Origin: Aneurinibacillus soli
GTDB lineage: Bacteria > Bacillota > Bacilli > Aneurinibacillales > Aneurinibacillaceae
Direction of reading: 5' to 3'
NCBI RefSeq assembly: GCF_002355375.1
Contig: NZ_AP017312.1
Location: 1,071,001-1,135,000 of the forward strand
DNA: 64,000 nt
Translations under genes and position numbers: made by a program
The notes under the pieces: generated by a model
The model's database searches: none
The model's input: the letters and a program-made list of their open reading frames with translations, nothing else
What the model was told of the DNA's origin: nothing
Part shown: in pieces, positions 1 through 8,028 of the stretch
Layout: every line of letters starts with the position of its first letter
Position numbering within the stretch: the stretch's first letter is position 1

Positions 1-2
1 TG

Positions 3-1529
3 CTTAAGGATGACAAAACGTATCCGTATATTAAGATTACCAACGAGCTCCATCCGCGCTTAGAGATTACGCGTAAGGTACTGAAAGACGGCGCGAAGTA
101 TTTTGGTCCGTATCCGAACGCCGGAGCTGCACAGGAGACGAAGAAGCTGTTAGACCGGCTGTATCCGTTTCGTAAATGCAAGCATATTCCAAAGCAGGTG
201 TGCCTGTATTACCATATGGGCCAGTGTCTTGCGCCATGCGAGTATGAACTTGATATGGCACAGTACAGCGAGATGATTGAACAGATCACCCGGTTTTTGA
301 ATGGGAATTACACCGAGATCAGGAGCCAGCTACAGCGGCAAATGGAGCAGGCAGCTGAGAATTTGGAATTTGAGCGTGCGCGCGATCTGCGGGATCAGAT
401 TCACTATATTGATGCCATTCTTGAGAAACAGAAGGTGACATTTGCGGATAACGTAGACCGTGACGCCTGGGGATACCATACGGATAAAGGCTGGATGAGC
501 ATACAGGTATTCCATATTCGCCAGGGCAAGATGATTGAGCGTAATGTCGCGTCTTTTCCGTATTACGGAGAGGAGCATGAGGGCTTTATCTCGTATGTTG
601 TGCAGTTTTACTTTGAAGAACATGTACGCCCGAAAGAAGTACTCTTGCCATCAGCAGAAGGAAGCGAGGGGCTGGAAGAATGGCTGGGATCGAAGCTTTT
701 GGTGCCGCAGCGCGGTCCAAAAAAGCAGTTGGTTGATATGGCAAATGAGAATGCCTGTATTGCGCTAAACGAGAAATTTGCGCTGATGGCGCGTGATGAG
801 GCGCGTACCGTGCAGGCGGTAGAGAAGCTCGGAGAAGCGATTGGCATTGGATATCCGAAGCGGATCGAAGCTTTTGATAACTCTAATATTCAGGGGATCG
901 ATCCGGTTTCTGCGATGATTGTATTCACGGATGGGAAGCCGGATAAAAAAGAATACCGCAAGTACAAGGTCAAAACAGTCGTGGGCCCGGATGATTACGG
1001 ATCAATGAAAGAAGTTATCCGCCGTCGTTATACACGTGTCCTTAAAGAAAATTTGCAGATGCCTGACCTGATTGTAGTCGATGGTGGTAAGGGGCAGATC
1101 TCAGCTGCTATCGATGTGCTCGAAAATGAACTCGGCCTCTATATTCCAGTATGCGGACTTGCCAAAGATGATCGCCACCGCACGTCCCAGTTGCTTGTCG
1201 GAGACCCACCGCTTCCGGTAGAGTTAAAACGGGACAGCAACGAGTTCTATCTATTACAGCGCATCCAGGATGAAGTTCACCGCTTTGCGATTACATTTCA
1301 TCGTACTACACGTGGTAAGACCATGTTTAAGTCGCAGCTCGATGATATTCCGGGTATCGGGGACAAGCGTAAGAAACTGTTGCTGAAGCATTTTGGCTCT
1401 GTCAAAAAGATGAAAGAAGCAAGTCTTGATGAGTACCGGGGACTTGGAATTGGTGATAAGCTGGCTCGTACGATTCTTGCTCATCTGTGTGGAACGTTGA
1501 ACGCAGAAGAGGGGACTGTAGACAAATAA
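3..1529 (+). CDS. uvrC: UvrABC system protein C, 3' portion
   Basis: The reading frame enters from the window edge and encodes the last 508 residues of UvrC, the endonuclease that makes both incisions around UvrB-marked DNA lesions in nucleotide excision repair. About 90 N-terminal residues, holding most of the GIY-YIG nuclease, lie outside the window. Visible parts are the end of that domain ([19 protein letters not shown]), a conserved Cys region (FRKCKH, CLAPCEY), the UVR helical hairpin for UvrB contact (around fragment residues 110-145), the RNase H-like 3' nuclease domain ([13 protein letters not shown]) and a C-terminal helix-hairpin-helix DNA-binding pair ([18 protein letters not shown]). 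The next gene, lysC, has its own promoter and riboswitch, so uvrC ends its unit here. Identity is certain; only the start is missing. Confidence 0.97.
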   Translation, partial: LKDDKTYPYIKITNELHPRLEITRKVLKDGAKYFGPYPNAGAAQETKKLLDRLYPFRKCKHIPKQVCLYYHMGQCLAPCEYELDMAQYSEMIEQITRFLNGNYTEIRSQLQRQMEQAAENLEFERARDLRDQIHYIDAILEKQKVTFADNVDRDAWGYHTDKGWMSIQVFHIRQGKMIERNVASFPYYGEEHEGFISYVVQFYFEEHVRPKEVLLPSAEGSEGLEEWLGSKLLVPQRGPKKQLVDMANENACIALNEKFALMARDEARTVQAVEKLGEAIGIGYPKRIEAFDNSNIQGIDPVSAMIVFTDGKPDKKEYRKYKVKTVVGPDDYGSMKEVIRRRYTRVLKENLQMPDLIVVDGGKGQISAAIDVLENELGLYIPVCGLAKDDRHRTSQLLVGDPPLPVELKRDSNEFYLLQRIQDEVHRFAITFHRTTRGKTMFKSQLDDIPGIGDKRKKLLLKHFGSVKKMKEASLDEYRGLGIGDKLARTILAHLCGTLNAEEGTVDK

Positions 1530-1533
1530 AGGG

Positions 1534-1562
1534 TTGCTCCTGGATTTGGATTGTGATATTAT
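1534..1562 (+). promoter_or_regulatory. Sigma-A promoter of the lysC leader
   Basis: TTGCTC at 1534-1539 and TATTAT at 1557-1562 are 17 bp apart, and a TG dinucleotide precedes the -10 box by one base (extended -10). It starts five bases after the uvrC stop and would initiate about 20 bp before the riboswitch. Confidence 0.7.
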
Positions 1563-1582
1563 ACTGATAAATTAAATATTTC

Positions 1583-1800
1583 AAGTAACGCCTCACTTAT
1601 ATGGTGAGGTAGAGGCGCGAAAACCATAAGTACCCTGCAGGAGGATTGAGAGTCCATAGAATGCAGAAGAAAGGGGAATTCGCCGAAATGACAGCTTGCT
1701 TCTCAGCGGCTGTTGTTGGGTCTGTATCGAATAGATGCAGGACTGTCACCGAATCGTCATCCCGGACGTTCGGTGGAGTACTATCTCGCACAGGGAAAAG
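1583..1800 (+). promoter_or_regulatory. Lysine riboswitch (L box) aptamer
   Basis: The leader carries the conserved L-box blocks: GGTGAGGTAGAGGCGCGA near the 5' end, AGTA after a short helix, AAGGGGAA followed by GCCGAAAT, a TCTGTATCGAAT stretch, a GTCACCGAATC region and a closing GGAGTACTATCTCG. It sits between a sigma-A promoter and an intrinsic terminator, directly ahead of aspartokinase, which is the classical lysine-repressed arrangement in Bacillales. High lysine should favour the downstream terminator. The outer boundaries are approximate. Confidence 0.93.
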
Positions 1801-1841
1801 GGACGTGAGCGTATTGCTGGAAGTTACCGAACGGACTTACA

Positions 1842-1890
1842 GGACAGCAGCGAAGGCACGTATGCCTTTCGTTTGCTGTCCTTTTTATTT
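1842..1890 (+). terminator. Riboswitch expression-platform terminator
   Basis: GGACAGCA at 1842-1849 pairs with TGCTGTCC at 1874-1881, with an inner helix around a CGTA loop, followed by a T-rich run. It is about 45 bp upstream of lysC and acts as the attenuator of the lysine riboswitch. Confidence 0.9.
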
Positions 1891-1935
1891 TATGCGGGAT
1901 AGAGAGAATATTCAGGAAAAAGAGGAGAGAGAAGC

Positions 1936-3180
1936 ATGAGTTTGATTGTACAGAAATTCGGCGGTACATCAGTAGGAACGGTAGAGCGCATCCAGGCGGT
2001 GGCACATCGTGTCATTCAGACGCGGAACGCTGGACATGATGTCGTTGTAGTCGTATCCGCCATGGGAAAATCAACAGATGTGCTTGTGGATATGGCGAAG
2101 CAGATTACAGCAGAACCACCTGCTCGGGAGATGGATATGCTTTTGACAACTGGAGAACAAGTATCTATTGCCTTATTGTCGATGGCGCTTCAGGCGGAAG
2201 GTCAGTCTGCTGTTTCGATGACAGGCTGGCAGGCAGGTATTACGACAGAAGATGTACATACAAAGGCACGTATTGTACAGATCGATCCAGCAACGATGCA
2301 GGATGCCCTTGCCGCTGGTAACGTTGTCATCGTTGCGGGTTTCCAGGGAATTACAGAAGATGGACAGATCACAACGCTTGGTCGCGGCGGCTCGGATACG
2401 ACAGCGGTAGCACTTGCCGGGGCATTGAAAGCTGATCTGTGTGAAATTTATACGGATGTAGACGGCGTCTATACAGCCGACCCGCGCATTGTGTCATCTG
2501 CCCGGAAACTTACAACCATTTCGCATGATGAGATGCTTGAACTGGCTACACTGGGTGCTGGCGTACTGCACCCGCGTGCGGTTGAATGCGCCAAACAGCA
2601 TGGCGTGCCGCTTGTGGTGCGCTCTAGCTTTGGTTATGAAGAAGGAACACGAGTACAGGAGGAAGTAGATATGGAACAAGGACTGATTATTAGCGGAATC
2701 GCCCATGATAAAAACGTAGCAAAAATTACAGTAGCAGATATGCCGATGCAGGTGGATACGATGTCGAAGTTGTTCACGACACTGGCTGACGAGCATATTA
2801 ATGTGGATGTGATCATTCAGAGTTCGTACGAAGCAGATACAACGAATGTCTCATTTTCCGTAAGTGGAGACGAGGTAAAGCGGACGCTGCAAATTTTGTT
2901 GCGTGAAAAAGAACATCTGCACTTTGGCTATGCTGTAGCGGAAGAAGAACTGGCCAAAGTATCCATTGTAGGTGCAGGTATGATTACCAATCCGGGAGTA
3001 GCGGCTCAGATGTTCCGTTGTTTGGCAGACGCGGGAATTGAAATCAAAATGGTATCGACATCCGAGATTAAAGTATCGTGTGTTGTACCGCTTGAGCAAA
3101 TGGAAAACGCCGTACGCAGCCTGCATACATCATTTGGACTTGACGTAGTAGAACGCGCAGTTGTCCATTCAGCGCAATAA
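1936..3180 (+). CDS. lysC: Lysine-sensitive aspartokinase II (alpha and beta subunits)
   Basis: Aspartate kinase phosphorylates aspartate at the entry of the lysine/diaminopimelate, methionine and threonine pathways. The 414-residue protein has the amino-acid-kinase domain (KFGGTSVG near the N terminus, GRGGSDTTAVALAG near residue 155, TDVDGVYTADPR) and two C-terminal ACT domains that bind the feedback inhibitor. ATG 1936 follows the AGAGGAGAGAG ribosome site. An internal in-frame ATG at 2671 has its own AGGAGG, matching the separate beta-subunit start known for Bacillus aspartokinase II. The gene is controlled by the lysine riboswitch and closed by a strong terminator. Diaminopimelate made downstream also feeds peptidoglycan and spore dipicolinate. 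Confidence 0.97.
   Translation: MSLIVQKFGGTSVGTVERIQAVAHRVIQTRNAGHDVVVVVSAMGKSTDVLVDMAKQITAEPPAREMDMLLTTGEQVSIALLSMALQAEGQSAVSMTGWQAGITTEDVHTKARIVQIDPATMQDALAAGNVVIVAGFQGITEDGQITTLGRGGSDTTAVALAGALKADLCEIYTDVDGVYTADPRIVSSARKLTTISHDEMLELATLGAGVLHPRAVECAKQHGVPLVVRSSFGYEEGTRVQEEVDMEQGLIISGIAHDKNVAKITVADMPMQVDTMSKLFTTLADEHINVDVIIQSSYEADTTNVSFSVSGDEVKRTLQILLREKEHLHFGYAVAEEELAKVSIVGAGMITNPGVAAQMFRCLADAGIEIKMVSTSEIKVSCVVPLEQMENAVRSLHTSFGLDVVERAVVHSAQ
2657..2673 (+). promoter_or_regulatory. Internal ribosome binding site and start for the aspartokinase beta subunit
   Basis: AGGAGG at 2657-2662 is followed after 8 bases by ATG at 2671, in frame with lysC. Translation from here gives a 169-residue protein equal to the regulatory ACT domains. 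B. subtilis makes such a beta subunit from inside lysC; the strong in-frame site here supports the same. Confidence 0.75.
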
Positions 3181-3193
3181 GTAAGATTCATAG

Positions 3194-3224
3194 TAAAAGG
3201 CCGGTCACTTGGACCGGCCTTTTA
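3194..3224. terminator. Bidirectional terminator between lysC and bioY
   Basis: AAAAGGCCGGTC and GACCGGCCTTTT form a GC-rich stem with A and T tracts on opposite sides. It can end lysC on the plus strand and bioY on the minus strand. Confidence 0.9.
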
Positions 3225-3260
3225 CTATCGCTATGGTACAGAAGGTGTGTTGAATCATGC

Positions 3261-3839
3261 TTATGCTGTATGATCTGTTTTTGACTGTGAATGCGACGGC
3301 ATAAGTCCCGCTGCTTTTAGACGGCGGATGACCAGAACGCCGACATAAGATGCAAGCGCGATTTTGAGCAGATCTGGTGCGATAAACGGAGTCATCCCAA
3401 CAGCAATCGCTTTGTTCCATGTCAGATGTGCAACCAGTTTAAGCTGTGCGACACCTAATGCATAAATAATAGCCAGGCCAACTACATTGGCGAGAAAAGC
3501 ACGGATAACTGTTATTGTATCCCGCTTAAGCATCATGCCCATCACAAATGCTGCGACGATGTAGCCAATCAAATAACCGCCTGTTGGACCTACAAGCACG
3601 GATGCCCCGGTTTTAAACTGTGCGAATACCGGAACTCCAATCACGCCGAGCAGTATATATAACAACACAGCAAGCGTCCCGTATCTCTGTCCGAGAATAA
3701 TAACGGTAAGGGCGATAGCAAAGTTCTGCATCGTGAATGGGACCATTGGAAGGAAGGAAATAGATAGCTGTGCACATACCGAAATAATGGCACAAAATAA
3801 GGCCGAAAGAATCATCATTTTCAAACGTTGACTTTGCAT
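3261..3839 (-). CDS. bioY: Biotin transporter BioY (ECF S component)
   Basis: This 192-residue integral membrane protein is the biotin-binding S component of an energy-coupling-factor transporter. It works alone or with the shared EcfAAT module, which is not in this window. Six hydrophobic segments are visible, plus the BioY signature regions YGTLAVLLYILLGVIGVP and GPTGGYLIGYI. ATG at 3839 is preceded on the minus strand by AAAGGAGAAACGC. The upstream region carries a BirA-type palindrome, so the gene should be repressed when biotin is abundant, in parallel with bioB at 8943. The minus-strand insertion between lysC and metX departs from the B. subtilis order. The C-terminal tail is polar. Confidence 0.95.
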   Translation of the reverse strand: MQSQRLKMMILSALFCAIISVCAQLSISFLPMVPFTMQNFAIALTVIILGQRYGTLAVLLYILLGVIGVPVFAQFKTGASVLVGPTGGYLIGYIVAAFVMGMMLKRDTITVIRAFLANVVGLAIIYALGVAQLKLVAHLTWNKAIAVGMTPFIAPDLLKIALASYVGVLVIRRLKAAGLMPSHSQSKTDHTA

Positions 3840-3853
3840 GGCGTTTCTCCTTT

Positions 3854-3884
3854 ATGTTAACTATGGTTTTATTTAAGTTTACAT
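3854..3884 (-). promoter_or_regulatory. BirA-type biotin operator of bioY
   Basis: ATGTTAAC at 3854-3861 and GTTTACAT at 3877-3884 form an imperfect palindrome with a 15-bp spacer, matching the BirA consensus of TGTWAAC half-sites. It overlaps the expected -10 region of bioY and resembles the operator ahead of bioB. Biotinyl-5'-AMP-loaded BirA would block transcription. Confidence 0.8.
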
Positions 3885-3905
3885 ACATCAATGTCAGACT
3901 GTCAA
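3876..3905 (-). promoter_or_regulatory. Probable sigma-A promoter of bioY
   Basis: Read on the minus strand, TTGACA (3905-3900) is followed 18 bp later by TAAACT (3881-3876), which overlaps the distal BirA half-site. The -10 box is only a moderate match. Confidence 0.5.
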
Positions 3906-3907
3906 TA

Positions 3908-3936
3908 TTGACATTGCCCACTAAAGCACGTAGTAT
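3908..3936 (+). promoter_or_regulatory. Probable sigma-A promoter of the metX leader
   Basis: TTGACA at 3908-3913 and TAGTAT at 3931-3936 are 17 bp apart, about 40 bp upstream of the SAM-I aptamer. The -35 box forms one half of a 14-bp palindrome (TGTCAATATTGACA, 3900-3913) whose other half is the bioY -35 box. Confidence 0.6.
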
Positions 3937-3974
3937 GTAGATAATTGTTAGTAAAGACTGAAAAAACTGAATAG

Positions 3975-4085
3975 CTCTTATCTAGAGAGGTGGAGGGACT
4001 GGCCCGATGAAGCCCGGCAACCCCGCAGTATATTGCGGATAAGGTGCCAATTCCAGCAGGACATTCGGTTCTGGAAGATAAGAGG
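3975..4085 (+). promoter_or_regulatory. SAM-I riboswitch (S box) aptamer
   Basis: The closing helix CTCTTATC/GATAAGAG brackets the S-box core: AGAGAGGTGGAGGGA, TGGCCCGATGAAGCCCGG, CAACC, GGTGCCAATTCC and a final AGCAGG arm. The aptamer lies directly upstream of a terminator and metX, as is usual for methionine genes in Bacillales. SAM binding should stabilise the terminator. Confidence 0.96.
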
Positions 4086-4101
4086 AGGTCTGGATCGGCA
4101 T

Positions 4102-4138
4102 AAGCCCCTCTTCTTTTGAATAAAGAAGGGGCTTTTTC
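4102..4138 (+). terminator. SAM riboswitch terminator
   Basis: AAGCCCC with a downstream TTCTTT arm pairs with AAAGAAGGGGCTT, followed by a T run. It lies 17 bp after the aptamer helix and 48 bp before the metX start. Confidence 0.93.
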
Positions 4139-4185
4139 TTTTTTCATGGATGTAGCGGAAAAGCTCGGAGGGAGTGACATATATA

Positions 4186-5295
4186 ATGGAGAAGAAGATG
4201 GTGCTTACGAGCATCACTTTAGAATGTGGGGAGACAATCAGTCAGGTAGAGGTGACGTACGAAACAAGTGGGAAGCTGAACGCGGAGAGAAACAACGCAA
4301 TTCTCATCTGTCATGCACTGACCGGAGATGCTAAAGCAGTAGGGGATGAAGAAACACCAGGCTGGTGGGAAGGGTTAATTGGACCGGGTCGGTATGTAGA
4401 TACAAATCAGTATTTTGTTATTACGTCCAATGTACTAGGTGGCTGCGCAGGAACGACAGGCCCGGCATCGGTTCACCCGGAGTCGGGTATACCGTATGGG
4501 GCTGACTTTCCCGTTGTGACAATTCGGGATATGGTGCAGGTGCAGTATGAACTAGTCCGGCATCTTGAAATTGATAAGTTGTTTGCGGTGATTGGTGGAT
4601 CAATGGGTGGCATGCAAGTGTTTGAATGGGCTACATCATATCCAGACATGATGGAAGTAGTAGTCCCGATCGCGACTTGCGCCCGCTTGTCTGCTGTGGC
4701 AATCGCGTATAATGATGTAGGGCGGCAGGCAATCCTGTCTGACCCAAGCTGGCAGCGCGGACATTATTACCCGGACAAAGGGCCGATTAACGGGCTGTCC
4801 GTCGCCCGGATGCTTGGAATGCTTACGTACCGAACGGCCGATTTGTTTGAATATCGGTTTGGTCGTCGGCTGAAAGATGATAAGGGGGATGTGACACAAT
4901 TCGACTCTACCTTCCAAATTGAGAGCTACTTGCGCTATCAGGGACAAAAGCTGGTCGATCGGTTTGATGCTAACAGCTATCTGTATTTGTTAAAAGCGAT
5001 GGACTCTCATGATATTGGACGCAACCGTGGCGGAATTAAAAAGGCGATTGAAAGCATACAGGCGCATGTACTTTCGATTGCGATTTCTGGTGATCTATTG
5101 TATCCGGCTGATCATCAGGAAGAAGTAGTGGCCATGATGCAGAAGGCTGGAAAAAATGTGGAGTATCACTATATTGATTCCATTTACGGACATGATGGTT
5201 TTCTCGTTGAGTTTGTGAAGATTGGCCCACTGGTAGAATCCTACCTCAATCAGCAGTATGTAAGGGTTTGTAAACGCTCCGCTGCTTCCTATTGA
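4186..5295 (+). CDS. metX: Homoserine O-acyltransferase MetX
   Basis: This alpha/beta-hydrolase acylates the hydroxyl of homoserine, the first committed step of methionine synthesis. The 369-residue product has the nucleophile elbow VIGGSMGGMQ (Ser near residue 145), the oxyanion region CHALTGDAK, the late Asp in ISGDLLYPADH and the catalytic His in IYGHDGF, the usual MetX triad. ATG 4186 is chosen because GGAGGG at 4168-4173 is correctly placed; an upstream GTG at 4174 overlaps that site and a further ATG lies at 4198. The SAM-I riboswitch controls expression. Acetyl versus succinyl specificity cannot be read securely by eye, although MetX-family enzymes are usually acetyltransferases. No clear terminator follows, but the sdh promoter begins about 40 bp on. 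Confidence 0.95.
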   Translation: MEKKMVLTSITLECGETISQVEVTYETSGKLNAERNNAILICHALTGDAKAVGDEETPGWWEGLIGPGRYVDTNQYFVITSNVLGGCAGTTGPASVHPESGIPYGADFPVVTIRDMVQVQYELVRHLEIDKLFAVIGGSMGGMQVFEWATSYPDMMEVVVPIATCARLSAVAIAYNDVGRQAILSDPSWQRGHYYPDKGPINGLSVARMLGMLTYRTADLFEYRFGRRLKDDKGDVTQFDSTFQIESYLRYQGQKLVDRFDANSYLYLLKAMDSHDIGRNRGGIKKAIESIQAHVLSIAISGDLLYPADHQEEVVAMMQKAGKNVEYHYIDSIYGHDGFLVEFVKIGPLVESYLNQQYVRVCKRSAASY

Positions 5296-5332
5296 TTATT
5301 GTTTAATTTCGACAATTTCTGTGGCGGTTTCC

Positions 5333-5361
5333 TTGACGCTAACCCGTCCAGAGAGTAAAAT
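5333..5361 (+). promoter_or_regulatory. Sigma-A promoter of sdhCAB
   Basis: TTGACG at 5333-5338 and TAAAAT at 5356-5361 have the ideal 17-bp spacing. The predicted transcript has a leader of about 200 bases before sdhC. Apart from this promoter and sdhC's ribosome site, nothing recognisable was seen in 5296-5573. Confidence 0.75.
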
Positions 5362-5573
5362 GAATTTGTCACAAAGTCTTCATTTTCATAGGCTTCCTTC
5401 ACAGGGAGCTTTTCTTCATGTCAGAGGCAGCCGCAGAGGCGAAGGAGGAGTGGAGAGAGATAGGATTTTACAGTTTTGTAGTGGTAGGGTGGAGAGAGTA
5501 GCCAACAAGCATGGATTTGTGAAAAAAATGCCAAACTAGAAAAACCAGAGGGTACCATTATGAAAGGGGGAAT

Positions 5574-6230
5574 ATGAAAATGATGAATCATCGTCATTTC
5601 TTCAACCGTAAACTTCACTCCCTACTCGGCGTAGTTCCGATTGGGGGCTTTCTATTCGTTCACTTACTAGTGAACTTTTACGCAACACGCGGCGAACCAG
5701 CTTTCCTGGAGCGCGTACAAATCATGGAGGGACTTCCGTTCCTTGCTTTGATTGAAATTCTGTTTATTTTCTTACCGATTTTGTACCATGGTATTTATGG
5801 TTTGTACATTGCTTTCCAAGCGAAAAACAACGTTGGCAACTATGGCTATTTCCGTAACACAATGTTCATGCTGCAGCGCGTTACGGGCGTAATTACTCTC
5901 ATCTTTATTACCTGGCACGTATACGAAACAAAAATCCAAATGCTGATTGGCAAAACAGATGCCACTGGTCTCTTTACACTCATGAATGACATTCTTGCGA
6001 ACAAGGTAATGCTTGCATTTTATGTCATCGGTCTTATTTCTGCTGTGTTCCATTTCGCGAACGGTCTCTGGAGTTTTGCAGTTAGCTGGGGCATTACAGT
6101 CGGTCCGCGTGCACAGCGCATCTCTACATATGTGACAATGGCGATTTTCGTGCTGATGTCTGCAATGGGTCTGATGGCACTGTTTGCATTCGCGAATCCG
6201 GTTGACGTGGCTCAGGCCATTCAGAAATAG
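5574..6230 (+). CDS. sdhC: Succinate dehydrogenase cytochrome b558 subunit
   Basis: This 218-residue membrane anchor of respiratory complex II binds two haems b and passes electrons from SdhB to menaquinone. Five hydrophobic helices are visible, with conserved His residues in or near the helices (RKLHSLLG, FVHLLVNF, LYHGIYGLY, ITWHVYE, FHFANGLWSF), as in the Bacillus one-subunit, di-haem type. GAAAGGGGG at 5562-5570 sets ATG 5574. It is the first gene of sdhCAB, 11 bp ahead of sdhA. As in other Firmicutes there is no separate SdhD. Confidence 0.96.
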   Translation: MKMMNHRHFFNRKLHSLLGVVPIGGFLFVHLLVNFYATRGEPAFLERVQIMEGLPFLALIEILFIFLPILYHGIYGLYIAFQAKNNVGNYGYFRNTMFMLQRVTGVITLIFITWHVYETKIQMLIGKTDATGLFTLMNDILANKVMLAFYVIGLISAVFHFANGLWSFAVSWGITVGPRAQRISTYVTMAIFVLMSAMGLMALFAFANPVDVAQAIQK

Positions 6231-6241
6231 GGGGTTAGAGC

Positions 6242-8026
6242 ATGAGTAAAGGTAAAATTATCGTAGTCGGTGGCGGTCTCGCAGGCCTCATGGCGACTAT
6301 TAAAGCTGCGGAAGCCGGTCATCCGGTTGAGCTGTTCTCACTTGTTCCGGTAAAACGCTCCCACTCTGTTTGTGCGCAGGGCGGTATTAACGGGGCAGTT
6401 AATACAAAAGGGGAAGGCGATTCCCCATGGATTCACTTCGATGACACAATTTATGGTGGCGACTTCCTTGCGAACCAACCGCCAGTTAAAGCAATGTGTG
6501 ATGCAGCACCTGGTATCATTTATATGTTCGACCGTATGGGCGTTATGTTCAACCGTACGCCGGAAGGTCTGATCGACTTCCGCCGTTTCGGGGGTACACA
6601 GCACCACCGTACAGCGTTCGCTGGTGCGACAACAGGTCAGCAGCTTCTGTACGCGTTGGACGAGCAAGTTCGCCGTTGGGAAGTAAATGGTCTCGTTACG
6701 AAATATGAAGGATGGGAATTCCTGTCCGCTGTTGTGGATGATGAAGGTACATGCCGTGGTATCACTGCGCAGAATCTCCGCTCTATGGAGATTAAAGCAT
6801 TCAAAGCGGATGCTGTTATTATGGCGACAGGTGGCCCTGGTATTATCTTTGGTAAATCTACAAACTCTGTTATCAACACAGCAACAGCAGCGTCTGCGAT
6901 CTATCAGCAGGGCGTTAAATATGCGAATGCTGAGTTCATCCAGATCCACCCGACTGCAATCCCAGGCGATGACAAGCTGCGTCTGATGTCCGAGTCTGCT
7001 CGTGGTGAGGGCGGTCGTGTATGGACATATAAAGACGGTAAACCGTGGTACTTCCTTGAAGAGAAATACCCGGCATACGGTAACCTTGTACCGCGTGATA
7101 TCGCGACCCGTGAAATTTTTGACGTGTGCGTTGTACAGAAATTGGGTATCAACGGCGAGAACATGGTATACCTTGACCTGTCTCACAAAGATCCGCACGA
7201 ACTTGACATTAAACTCGGTGGTATCATCGAGATTTATGAAAAATTCGCAGGGGACGACCCGCGTAAAGTTCCAATGAAAATCTTCCCGGCTGTTCACTAT
7301 TCTATGGGCGGTCTGTGGGTTGATTACAACCAGATGACAAATATCCCAGGTCTGTTTGCAGCTGGTGAGTGTGATTACTCGCAGCACGGTGCAAACCGTC
7401 TCGGTGCAAACTCGCTCCTGTCTGCTGTATTCGGCGGCATGGTGGCAGGTCCAAAAGCCATTGAATACATCAAAGGCCTTGAGAAGTCCGCAGAAGACAT
7501 CTCCTCTACTGTATTCGACGGAGAAGCCAAAAAACAGCAGGGTAAATACGATAGCATTACTAGCATGACAAGCGGTACAGAGAACGCATATGTAATCCAC
7601 CGCGAACTTGGCGAATGGATGACCGATAACGTAACGGTTGTACGCTACAACGACAAGCTGAAGCAGACAGATGAGAAGATTCAAGAACTCATGCAGCGCT
7701 ATCAGCAAATCAACATCAACGATACAGCAAAATCAAGCAATGCGAGCGCTGCATTTACACGTCAACTGTGGAATATGCTGCAACTCGCACGTGTTGTTAC
7801 ACTCGGTGCGCTTAACCGTAACGAAAGCCGCGGTGCACATTACAAACCGGAATTCCCGGACCGTAATGACGAGGACTTCATGAAAACGACAATCGCTGAA
7901 TTCGATCCAGCTACAAACGGACCGAAGATTTCGTACGAAGAAATTGATATTTCGCTGATTCAGCCTCGTAAACGTGACTACTCTTCGAAGCATAAAGTGG
8001 CTGACAAGAAAGAAGAGGTGAAATAA
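6242..8026 (+). CDS. sdhA: Succinate dehydrogenase flavoprotein subunit
   Basis: The 594-residue catalytic subunit oxidises succinate to fumarate in the TCA cycle on the inner face of the membrane. It starts with an FAD-binding dinucleotide fold (VVGGGLAGLMA), followed by KRSHSVCAQGGING, whose His is the covalent FAD attachment site in this family. Substrate-site motifs HPTAIPG, SARGEGGRVW and HGANRLGANSLLSAV follow; the last contains the catalytic Arg. The start is preceded by a GGGGTTAGAGC ribosome site. It lies between sdhC and sdhB with 11- and 2-bp gaps. Codon choice is biased toward CGT, GGT and GTA, as expected for a strongly expressed gene. Confidence 0.97.
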   Translation: MSKGKIIVVGGGLAGLMATIKAAEAGHPVELFSLVPVKRSHSVCAQGGINGAVNTKGEGDSPWIHFDDTIYGGDFLANQPPVKAMCDAAPGIIYMFDRMGVMFNRTPEGLIDFRRFGGTQHHRTAFAGATTGQQLLYALDEQVRRWEVNGLVTKYEGWEFLSAVVDDEGTCRGITAQNLRSMEIKAFKADAVIMATGGPGIIFGKSTNSVINTATAASAIYQQGVKYANAEFIQIHPTAIPGDDKLRLMSESARGEGGRVWTYKDGKPWYFLEEKYPAYGNLVPRDIATREIFDVCVVQKLGINGENMVYLDLSHKDPHELDIKLGGIIEIYEKFAGDDPRKVPMKIFPAVHYSMGGLWVDYNQMTNIPGLFAAGECDYSQHGANRLGANSLLSAVFGGMVAGPKAIEYIKGLEKSAEDISSTVFDGEAKKQQGKYDSITSMTSGTENAYVIHRELGEWMTDNVTVVRYNDKLKQTDEKIQELMQRYQQININDTAKSSNASAAFTRQLWNMLQLARVVTLGALNRNESRGAHYKPEFPDRNDEDFMKTTIAEFDPATNGPKISYEEIDISLIQPRKRDYSSKHKVADKKEEVK

Positions 8027-8028
8027 TC

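Noticed and set aside
1908-1922. CodY-like motif just upstream of lysC
   Set aside because: Only about 11 of 15 positions match AATTTTCWGAAAATT, and the purine-rich ribosome site explains the bases.
1646-1939. 97-codon open frame upstream of lysC
   Set aside because: It lies wholly in the lysine riboswitch and its terminator.
5321-5539. 72-codon open frame between metX and sdhC
   Set aside because: It overlaps the sdh promoter, has no ribosome site and an implausible composition.
6338-7708. 456-codon open frame on the minus strand opposite sdhA
   Set aside because: It is a shadow of the strongly biased sdhA codons. It lacks a ribosome site, has Cys/Arg/Thr-rich low-plausibility sequence, and sdhA is certain on the other strand.
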